Assembly: GCA_964564165.1 (NCBI GenBank)
Contig: CAZLZZ010000013.1
Span: forward strand, 1-33,460
Direction: 5' to 3'
DNA length: 33,460 bases
DNA from: NORP309 sp964564165
GTDB lineage: Bacteria > Pseudomonadota > Gammaproteobacteria > Xanthomonadales > Marinicellaceae
The translations under genes were made by a program, and so were the position numbers. Within the stretch, counting starts at the first letter, position 1. The number at the start of each line of letters is the position of its first letter. The notes under the pieces were generated by a model. The model was not told the DNA's origin and did no database searches. It was given only the letters and a program-made list of their open reading frames with translations. Positions 16,890-22,559 of the stretch are shown here, one piece after another.

Positions 16890-17295
16890 TTTTTAATTTT
16901 CAGGGTGATTGCAAACCATCAAGGCTTATGGTGGGTGAACCCACCTTACGGAGAGTAACAAAAAAAATCTTTGTGTTCCTTTGCGCCTTCTTTGCGGTCT
17001 TTGTATTATGTTTTTTTATCTGCGTCATCTGCGTTAATCTGCGGAAAATAGCTTTTTCTTTTAGTTGTTCTTCTGTGTATGATATGTGTCGCTGTGCGAT
17101 ATTATTCCCTTTCTCTATTGCAGGCGAGCCGCCCGCGCTCCCAGAAGTTATATTGGGTTAATATTGGTTCGCATTCATAAACATCGGCACAAAATTATAA
17201 CGCCACTACATACCTTGAAGTAAGTTGGGTGTTTTAGTTTTGGGTATTTTAGTTTTGGAATTTTAGTGATAAATTGTGTTGTTGTGAGGTATTTT
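16890..17295 (+). repeat. Array repeat copy R1 (a+b halves)
   Basis: This is the fullest copy of a repeat of about 400 bp. Half 'a' (about 16900-17005) has 'tgcaaaccatc', the palindrome GGTGGGTGAACCCACC (16930-16945) and 'ttcctttgcgccttctttgcg'. Half 'b' (about 17010-17295) has 'tatctgcgtcatctgcgtt', 'gatatgtgtcgctgtgcgat', 'cgcgctcccag' and a hairpin-like 'ctacataccttgaagtaag', ending in 'gataaattgtgtt'. Half b recurs at 19890-20180 with high similarity. A 77-codon ORF inside it is not credible as a gene. It separates ATPase 1 from the Phd-PIN pair. Confidence 0.75.
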
Positions 17296-17322
17296 ATTTT
17301 GATAATTTATGGAAGGTTACAG

Positions 17323-17757
17323 TCATTTGTCTGATTTCATGCCTTCAATATATATTACATTTAAACCTGATTTAATTGCAGCCTTTATCTGTCTCTTATC
17401 CGATGAAATAAATTGCCCTGCTCCCCATTCAAGCGCACATGCTATGTGGATCGCATCAAGTGTACGTAAAATATTTTCTTCTAACAGTACAGTTACTTTT
17501 TTAAGAACATTGGGCGTTAGATTTATTATTTCAGCATCCTCTATATCTTCTAAAATACTATCTTTCAATTCTAAATAAACTCCTTGTGATATATGATTAG
17601 ATTTTAACTTGCTATTGAGTGCTGAGATCATTTCTGCAAAGCAAATTATGCTCAACCCCAACTCAGATGCTTTTTCAATAACGCTATCGACATCTTGACT
17701 GCCAACTTCTTCGACGTATTTTTTTATAAATGACGATGTATCAAAGAATACTTTCAT
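17323..17757 (-). CDS. PIN-domain toxin (VapC-like)
   Basis: This 144-residue protein has the four acidic residues of PIN-domain ribonucleases: D6 in 'VFFDTSSFIKKY', E42 in 'CFAEMISAL', D101 in 'RTLDAIHIACA' and D120 in 'ISSDKRQIKAA'. VapC-type enzymes cleave RNA and inhibit translation. The ATG at 17757 overlaps the antitoxin stop by 4 nt, the usual coupled TA arrangement. All catalytic positions are present and the length is normal, so it looks functional. It is flanked by repeat copies R1 and R2. Confidence 0.88.
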   Translation of the reverse strand: MKVFFDTSSFIKKYVEEVGSQDVDSVIEKASELGLSIICFAEMISALNSKLKSNHISQGVYLELKDSILEDIEDAEIINLTPNVLKKVTVLLEENILRTLDAIHIACALEWGAGQFISSDKRQIKAAIKSGLNVIYIEGMKSDK

Positions 17758-17987
17758 TTAGTTGATTCTCTGTCTTCTAAAATAACAGCTGAAATCTCTT
17801 TTCCTTTAATCATTTTCTTTATTCGCTTTTTTTTCCATGATGGCGTCTTACCAGGTCTGTCTTCATATGGCAAAATTTCAGCTATTGTTTTCCCATGCCT
17901 AGTAACGAAAATGGTTTCACCATCTTCCACTATCGAAAACAAAGCAGAAGCATCTTTTCTAAATTCTGTGAATGTCACACTTTTCAT
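17754..17987 (-). CDS. Phd/YefM-type antitoxin
   Basis: This 77-residue protein begins with the Phd/YefM DNA-binding fold: 'MKSVTFTEFRKDASALFSIV' then 'EDGETIFVTRHGKTIAEILPY'. The C-terminal part is a charged tail (W-K-K-K-R-I-K-K) that would bind the PIN toxin encoded immediately downstream. Phd-type antitoxins repress their own operon, and a set of GTACAC repeats sits 18-43 bp upstream of its ATG. The combination of Phd antitoxin with PIN toxin is common. Confidence 0.88.
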   Translation of the reverse strand: MKSVTFTEFRKDASALFSIVEDGETIFVTRHGKTIAEILPYEDRPGKTPSWKKKRIKKMIKGKEISAVILEDRESTK

Positions 17988-18004
17988 ATTTTTGACCTTA
18001 TAAT

Positions 18005-18030
18005 GTACACTTGTGTACTGTATTGTACAC
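18005..18030. promoter_or_regulatory. Operator repeats of the Phd-PIN operon
   Basis: GTACAC-TT-GTGTAC at 18005-18018 is an inverted repeat with 6-bp arms. A third GTACAC half-site lies at 18025-18030, exactly 20 bp from the first, two helical turns. They sit just upstream of the antitoxin ATG (17987) and overlap the promoter region, where TATAAG lies 9 nt before the ATG on the minus strand. Autoregulation by the Phd protein is inferred. Confidence 0.6.
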
Positions 18031-18284
18031 TATCAAATTCATCTGTGACATCATTTGGATCAATTTATAGAAAATCATAGAGGTTTTGCACGCCAATAAT
18101 AAAAATAAGCAAATTCAGAATTATGATGTGCTAATCCCATCCTAGGAAAAGTCTTATATGACACGTTAGAATAGTTGTTTATTTGTGATTATTTACATCA
18201 TCTGTAGACAATTGATTTTATTTTCCCTGTACCGCTGTACCTGATATGAGTCGTTGTACAAGATTGTTTTATTTCATCTAGACT

Positions 18285-18465
18285 GATGGTGAGTGAACAC
18301 ATCTTACGGAGAGTAACATAAGAAATCTTTGTGTTCCTTTGCGCCTTCTTTGCGACCTTTGCGTTACGCTTTTTTATCTGCGTCATCTGCGTTTATCTGC
18401 GGAAAATTACTTTTGCTTTTCGCTGCGTCGCCGTGTCTAACATACGCCGCTGTGCGAGTCCTTCT
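18285..18465 (+). repeat. Array repeat copy R2 (partial)
   Basis: This copy contains 'tggtgagtgaacacatcttacggagagtaaca'-type sequence of half a, the 'ttcctttgcgccttctttgcg' block, then 'tatctgcgtcatctgcgttt' and a shortened half b ending near 'cgctgtgcgagtcc'. It shares long near-identical stretches with R1 at 16930-17110 but lacks the last ~180 bp. It lies between the Phd-PIN operator and ATPase 2. Confidence 0.75.
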
Positions 18466-18504
18466 TTGTATATTTAATGAAATAATTGCGAAATATTGCA
18501 ACTC

Positions 18505-18534
18505 TACTGCATTATTACATGATATTATGCAGTA
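18505..18534. promoter_or_regulatory. Palindrome upstream of the second ATPase
   Basis: TACTGCAT (18505-18512) and ATGCAGTA (18527-18534) are perfect 8-bp arms separated by 14 bp, 28 bp before the ATG. It could be an operator or a transcript hairpin. The first ATPase also has a palindrome in its upstream region, but with a different sequence. Confidence 0.4.
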
Positions 18535-18561
18535 TAACTTCATATTGTATTGTAAATATTT

Positions 18562-19716
18562 ATGTATTTAAGAAGATTAAAATTACCTACACCTCCTCAA
18601 GAAAGCTTTTTTTTGTGGGGACCAAGACAAACGGGGAAGTCCACCTTGTTAAAAAAGCTTTATACGGATGCATTGTGGTTGGATTTATTAAAAGCGGATG
18701 AATTTAGACGATATACGCAACATCCAGAGTACCTGAGAGAGGAGTTGTTGGCAAACACAAGTCATGGGACTGTTATTATTGATGAAATTCAAAAAGTTCC
18801 TGCACTGCTTGATGAGGTACATTGGTTAATTGAAAATACTGATTGCCACTTTGTGCTTTGTGGCTCTAGTGCTAGGAAAATAAAACGTGGTCATGCCAAT
18901 TTACTTGGGGGTAGAGCCATTCGTTATGAGCTCTATGGTCTTGTTTCTGCTGAATTGGGCAATAATTTTAATTTAGATCGTATACTAAATCATGGTTACT
19001 TACCCAGTCATTATGATAAGAAAAATCCCAGAAGAAATATTTTAGCTTACATTTCTGAATATCTTAAAGAAGAAATTGCAGCTGAGGGCTTGGTTAGAAA
19101 CCTTCCTGCCTTTGCTCATTTTTTAGATGCGGTGGCACTAACCGATGGTGAGATGGTTAACTATGTCAACATTGCCAGTGATTGTGGGGTTGCTAGTAAT
19201 ACTGTTAAGGAGTATTTTCAGATTTTACATGATACTTTATTAGGCAGCTGGCTTCCAGCTTATCGGAAACGCCCCAAAAGACGTGTCACAAAAACTCCAA
19301 AGTTTTACTTTAATGACATTGGTATTGTTAATCAACTTGCTAAACGTCATAAAATCGAAAGAGGTTCTGAACTTTATGGGAAGGCGTTTGAAAATTGGGT
19401 TTTTCATGAGTTAAAATGCCATTCACACTATTCTGAACTTTTTTATAGTCTCAGCTATTGGCGTTTGAGTTCTGGTCTTGAGGTCGATTTTATTATCAAT
19501 GATATGGATATTGCAATTGAAGCAAAAGCCAGTTCCCACATCAAAAACAGCCACCTCAAAGGATTGCGTGAATTAGCCAAAGATCAACCTTCTCTAAAAC
19601 AAAGAATAATAGTCTGTCTTGAAAAGAAAGAGAGATTAACTGATGATGGTATAAGAATAATTCCAGCTGAAATGTTTTGCCAGTTATTATGGCTGGATGC
19701 TTTTGAAATAAACTGA
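18562..19716 (+). CDS. AAA ATPase with DUF4143 domain (second, different)
   Basis: This 384-residue protein has Walker A 'GPRQTGKST' (20-28), Walker B 'TVIIDEIQKVP' and sensor-like 'FVLCGSSARKI' in the AAA_14 domain. It continues with 'GGRAIRYELYGLVSAEL', then the DUF4143 part with 'FYFNDIGIVNQLAKR', 'LYGKAFENWVFHELK' and the nuclease-like 'LEVDFIINDMDIAIEAKAS'. It is shorter than the ATPase at 15532 and only distantly similar, so it is not a recent duplicate. No clear ribosome binding site precedes the ATG. It lies between repeat copies R2 and R3. Function of the family is unsettled. Confidence 0.87.
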   Translation: MYLRRLKLPTPPQESFFLWGPRQTGKSTLLKKLYTDALWLDLLKADEFRRYTQHPEYLREELLANTSHGTVIIDEIQKVPALLDEVHWLIENTDCHFVLCGSSARKIKRGHANLLGGRAIRYELYGLVSAELGNNFNLDRILNHGYLPSHYDKKNPRRNILAYISEYLKEEIAAEGLVRNLPAFAHFLDAVALTDGEMVNYVNIASDCGVASNTVKEYFQILHDTLLGSWLPAYRKRPKRRVTKTPKFYFNDIGIVNQLAKRHKIERGSELYGKAFENWVFHELKCHSHYSELFYSLSYWRLSSGLEVDFIINDMDIAIEAKASSHIKNSHLKGLRELAKDQPSLKQRIIVCLEKKERLTDDGIRIIPAEMFCQLLWLDAFEIN

Positions 19717-19821
19717 ATGAGACAGGTACGATAAGGATAAGGATTAAGATTAGGGTCAAAGTCAAAGGGATCTAATTTTTCTATTTGTAGTTAAAACGAA
19801 TTGCAAATCGGCTTGAATAAA

Positions 19822-19847
19822 TCAGAGGTTCCTTAATGAACCTCTGA
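19822..19847 (+). terminator. Hairpin downstream of ATPase 2
   Basis: Perfect 10-bp arms TCAGAGGTTC (19822-19831) and GAACCTCTGA (19838-19847) with loop CTTAAT lie 106 bp after the ATPase stop. No T-run follows, so it may be a processing or protective hairpin rather than a true intrinsic terminator. Confidence 0.45.
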
Positions 19848-19889
19848 CTACTACTAGTTATTAAATGACAAGTCACAATTAAGGCTATT

Positions 19890-20241
19890 TTATCATTTTT
19901 TTATCTGCGCCATCTGCGTTAATCTGTGGAAAACAGCTTTTTCTTTTTGTTGTTCTTCTTTGTATGATATGTGTCGCTGTGCGATATTATCCCTTTCTCT
20001 ATTACAGGTGAGATGCCCGCGCTCCCAGAGTTTATATTCGGTTAGCAATGGTTAGCACTGGTTAATATCAGTACCAATTTAAAACACCACGACATACCTT
20101 AAAGTATGTTTGGGTGTTTTAGTCTAGGTGTTTTAGTTTTGAGATCTTAGTGATAAATTGTGTTGTGTGATTTATTTGCGGCATATTGCTTTTGATTTTT
20201 AGGGTAAGTGCAAACCATCAATGCTTATGGTAGGCGGATCC
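19890..20241 (+). repeat. Array repeat copy R3, left part (b then a)
   Basis: Half b (19890-20180) follows R1 closely: 'tatctgcgccatctgcgttaatctg', 'tatgatatgtgtcgctgtgcgatattat', 'cgcgctcccagag' and 'gataaattgtgttgtgtg'. It is followed directly by the start of a further half a ('tgcaaaccatcaatgcttatgg', 20208-20229), so the units form an a-b-a order. Within b, 20081-20120 forms a long hairpin (AAAACACC...ACATAC/GTATGT...GGTGTTTT). Half a is cut by the element at 20242-20492 and resumes at 20493. Confidence 0.75.
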
Positions 20242-20492
20242 GAATGGCACTTACTTAAGAGGTAACTTACTGAACCTTATCATAATTATACCAAAAAAAT
20301 TGATCATTGCGAGGAGCATAAGCGACGTGGCAATCTTTAGGAATCGACACCAGAGTTATGAGATTGCCACGTCGCTTATGCTCCTCGCAATGACGGTGGT
20401 TAATGATTTATACTAAATTCCTGTCTTAGCACACTAGCATGGAGTTAAAAATGACTATATACTGCGTTTTAAGCCTTATGTAAATGCCATTC
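20242..20492. mobile_element. IS-derived MITE-like element (251 bp)
   Basis: The ends are inverted repeats: left GAATGGCACTTACTTAAG, right (reverse complement) GAATGGCATTTACATAAG, 16 of 18 matching. They resemble IS4-type termini, from memory. No transposase is present. It interrupts half a of repeat copy R3: the left flank ends in 'ggtaggcggatcc' and the right flank begins 'gtgtgaaccc', both versions of the 'ggtgggtgaaccc' of R1. That suggests a decayed target duplication of about 10 bp. It contains the perfect hairpin at 20305-20392. Confidence 0.65.
20305..20392. repeat. Perfect 32-bp-arm hairpin repeat
   Basis: Arms 20305-20336 and 20361-20392 are exact reverse complements (32 of 32) around a 24-nt loop. 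The arm starts CATTGCGAGGAGCATAAGCG. The 'attgcgaggagc...gcaatct' design is a widespread bacterial intergenic palindrome. Perfect arms in an otherwise decayed region imply recent arrival or active maintenance. Confidence 0.85.
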
Positions 20493-20560
20493 GTGTGAAC
20501 CCACCTTACTGAGAGCAATCATGAAATCTTGTGTTCCTTTGTGGTCTTGATTTAATGTCT
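20493..20560 (+). repeat. Array repeat copy R3, right part
   Basis: 'gtgaacccaccttactgagagcaa' and 'cttgtgttcctttgtggtctt' continue half a of the repeat after the 251-bp insertion. It runs up to the 3' end of the parE frame at 20562. Confidence 0.65.
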
Positions 20561-20561
20561 T

Positions 20562-20855
20562 TTAAAGATGTAACTGATAATCCATATTCTGATGAAGAAT
20601 GGCCAATATTTCTATATGGCTAATCTTAGTTCTATAAAATACCACATGCCTGCCTTCTGGATAACTCAAATATCCATTTTTAATGTCGTCACGAGATTTG
20701 CCAATTTCTGGATTTTTGGCCAACCACTTGAACCTACTGTTAATTGCAGTCAAATACAAGTTTCGCATTCTCGCTCCCCATTTGTTTTGGATATATCTTG
20801 ATATTTCTTTTAAATCTTCGTAAGCGGCTGGTGTGATTTTAAAACGACTCGCTCG
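20562..20855 (-). pseudogene. ParE-type toxin frame lacking a usual start codon
   Basis: The open frame encodes a full ParE/RelE-fold toxin of 97 residues: 'SRFKITPAAYEDLKEISRYI', 'QNKWGARMRNLYLTAINSRF', 'LAKNPEIGKSRDDIKNGYLS' and 'GRHVVFYRTKISHIEILAIL'. No ATG, GTG or TTG occurs between the in-frame TAG at 20858-20856 and the family N-terminus. Where 'MSRFK' is expected the codons are CGA GCG AGT CGT. The first ATG (20768) would give a 68-residue protein missing the first helix. The frame overlaps the antitoxin gene. Either the start was lost (toxin silenced) or a rare codon such as ATC is used. Confidence 0.75.
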
Positions 20856-21115
20856 CTATTGCTGGCTTTATATTCAGCATCCATTTCAGCTATTAGCCCA
20901 TTGAGGCTATAATCTACAAATTCACCCAAATCTGCTTGTGCTTCGCTTTTGGAAAGATGATTACGCAATACTTTTAACCTGCTCTCGTTGTTTTCAAGCA
21001 GTCTCAAACCCGCCCGCAGTACTTCACTGGTAGAACTAAATCTACCAGAGCTGAGCTGAATATTAATGAAATTTTCAAAATGATCACCTAATGTGATACT
21101 GGTGTTTTTACTCAT
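20810..21115 (-). CDS. parD: ParD-type antitoxin
   Basis: This 101-residue protein shows the ParD pattern: N-terminal ribbon-helix-helix 'SITLGDHFENFINIQLSSGR' then 'FSSTSEVLRAGLRLLENNES', a connecting helix, and the toxin-binding 'DLGEFVDYSLNGLIAEMDAE'. The last ~15 residues (from 'SERVVLKSHQ') extend beyond the usual ParD end into the parE reading frame. The gene is otherwise intact. ParD proteins repress their own operon, and an inverted repeat lies over the putative -10 box upstream. Confidence 0.87.
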   Translation of the reverse strand: MSKNTSITLGDHFENFINIQLSSGRFSSTSEVLRAGLRLLENNESRLKVLRNHLSKSEAQADLGEFVDYSLNGLIAEMDAEYKASNSERVVLKSHQPLTKI

Positions 21116-21147
21116 GATTAATGTTTATAAATATTCAATAAAAATTT

Positions 21148-21166
21148 ATTATACCAATATTTGGTA
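21148..21166 (-). promoter_or_regulatory. parD operator and -10 box
   Basis: TACCAA (21152-21157) and TTGGTA (21161-21166) form an inverted repeat with a 3-bp centre. It overlaps a minus-strand TATAAT (21153-21148) located about 33 bp before the parD ATG. No good -35 box is seen, so the promoter may be weak or the operator may dominate. Confidence 0.5.
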
Positions 21167-21282
21167 CTTTTTAAAAGACACACATTGCTTTCTAATAAAT
21201 TAGAGTGCAATCGCTTAGTACATACAGTGATTATACAAAATACGTCGTGACCTCATTGGTGATAAGTTATTTTTTACATTTA

Positions 21283-21448
21283 CCCAAATCCCGATATAGA
21301 AACGCGAATTAGAGTGCAAACACTTGGTGCGTATAGTGAAACTAAAAAATACCGAGTCACCTTATTGGTGATGTGGTGTTTTTTAGTTTTGCTAGACGTA
21401 TCAAGGGATTGTGCTGTAAACGTGTTTTCTATATCGGGACTTGGGATT
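21283..21448 (+). mobile_element. MITE-like element, copy B2 nested inside copy B
   Basis: This 166-bp element has termini CCCAAATCCCGATATAGAAA and TTTTCTATATCGGGACTTGGG and is flanked by TA on both sides (21281-21282 and 21449-21450), consistent with a TA target duplication. Its centre (ACCGAGTCACCTTATTGGTG then ATGTGGTGTTTTTTAG) matches copy C rather than its host, so at least two subfamilies exist and this one moved later. Confidence 0.8.
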
Positions 21449-21451
21449 TAC

Positions 21452-21479
21452 TAGACGTACTAAGGGGGAATGCTATAAT
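21452..21479 (+). promoter_or_regulatory. Outward promoter in MITE copy B
   Basis: TAGACG (21452-21457), 16 bp, TATAAT (21474-21479) at the element's right end points to the GT2 gene. In the nested copy the equivalent -10 is TGTAAA, so only the outer copy keeps a consensus box. Confidence 0.6.
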
Positions 21480-21514
21480 CGGGTTTTCTATATCGGGATT
21501 TGGGTAATACATTT

Positions 21515-22408
21515 ATGCTTGATAAATTCAATACTGTGCGCCGTTATATAGAGCAAAAGATTGATCAATGTTTTGCCCTTATTTATAAAAAAATTAACCC
21601 TTTAATGAGTGACAAATTTGATGGTGATACCCGCTTTGCTTTGATTACTGTTAATTTTTCTACTACTTATTATCTTAAACTCATGTTATTGACGTTGTGT
21701 GAGCAACAGGGTTTGGATAAAATTTCTAAAATTGTTGTTGTTGATAACAAATCAGGTGATGGCGGTGCTGATTTTTTAAAGCGTTTGGCTGCTGAGGTCT
21801 CACGGGTGTTTGTGATTGAAAACCATTTTATTTGTACACATGCTCGTGGTTTAAGGATTGGAATCAATTATTTGCAGAAACTTGAAAAATCTGAAAAGAA
21901 AAAAAGTAATGCTTTTTTGGTTTGTGATACAGATATTGTATTTAGAAATACGAACACACTTACGGAGTTGGTTTCAATTTTCGATTCTACTGATACTGCC
22001 TTTGCTGGTGAGCTCAGATACAGTTCCACTGTTTGCCCTCAAGCACAGGCTTCTTTTTTATGTGTTCGCCGTGATTGTTATGCACGCTCTGATGTTGCTC
22101 CATTTGTCAATCATGGCTCACCGGCTTTTTGGATGCAACGCAGCCTTTGGAGGGCTGGCTTACATTTGCATGATTTTCGCAGTAATTATGGCGGATATAT
22201 CTTACATCGAGGACGCACGGGAGTAGCCGCAGCTAACAAGCACCACCGACTCAGTAGCTTTACCACGACTGCCAATAACAAACCTCATTTTATGGGCGTT
22301 GAAAATGGCCAACAGATTTGGCAATCAACAGAAGACCGTTATGCTCATTTATTGTTGCCTGAGTCTGAAGATGATTTTATTGAGTATCTTGCTAAAAAAC
22401 TGAATTGA
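21515..22408 (+). CDS. GT2-family glycosyltransferase
   Basis: This 297-residue GT-A protein starts at ATG 21515. An in-frame TTG at 21500 falls inside the MITE terminus and is rejected. Motifs: 'FALITVNFSTTYYLKLMLLT' near the N-terminus, 'KIVVVDNKSGDGGADFL', 'HARGLRIGINYL' and the D-x-D 'AFLVCDTDIVF'. The C-terminal half has 'FWMQRSLWRAGLHLHDF' and 'GGYILHRGRTGVAAAN'. It lies alone outside the polysaccharide operon, so it may glycosylate a different acceptor or the same glycan. Its promoter appears to lie within the adjacent MITE (21452-21479), with GGGT 9 nt before the ATG. Confidence 0.8.
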   Translation: MLDKFNTVRRYIEQKIDQCFALIYKKINPLMSDKFDGDTRFALITVNFSTTYYLKLMLLTLCEQQGLDKISKIVVVDNKSGDGGADFLKRLAAEVSRVFVIENHFICTHARGLRIGINYLQKLEKSEKKKSNAFLVCDTDIVFRNTNTLTELVSIFDSTDTAFAGELRYSSTVCPQAQASFLCVRRDCYARSDVAPFVNHGSPAFWMQRSLWRAGLHLHDFRSNYGGYILHRGRTGVAAANKHHRLSSFTTTANNKPHFMGVENGQQIWQSTEDRYAHLLLPESEDDFIEYLAKKLN

Positions 22409-22559
22409 TTGGTTTTAATCATACAAGTTACGAACAAGTCCTTGAAATCTACCGGTGCAACTAAATAATTCAAAGTCATTTCTGTGATTCAGTTCAATTT
22501 ATTTTAAAATTCTGCTGTTAGAATATTTATTTATTTTTGACTAATTGGGCTTTTATTGT

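Larger units (their letters stand above)
21198..21505 (+). mobile_element. MITE-like element, copy B (host, split)
   Basis: Two parts of one element, 21198-21282 and 21451-21505, are separated by an inserted second copy. The parts sum to 140 bp, exactly the distance between the same landmarks (AATTAG to GGGT) in copy A. The joined sequence around the break (ACATTTA|CTAGACG) matches copy A (ACATTTGCTAGACG) with one change. The outer left terminus is degraded. The intact right end carries the promoter-like pair and faces the GT2 gene. Confidence 0.78.

Noticed and set aside
16928..17161. 77-codon ORF with a hydrophobic, Cys-rich product
   Set aside because: It lies entirely in repeat copy R1; similar short frames arise in R2 and R3 without conserved codons, so it is a repeat artefact.
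19720..19775. Purine-rich direct repeats (ataaggataaggattaag) after ATPase 2
   Set aside because: Short, imperfect and without structure; probably simple-sequence drift.
16924..20560. CRISPR array as explanation for the repeats between 16.9 and 20.6 kb
   Set aside because: The copies are about 200-400 bp, irregularly spaced, degenerate and separated by genes; there are no short regular repeats with unique spacers and no cas genes.
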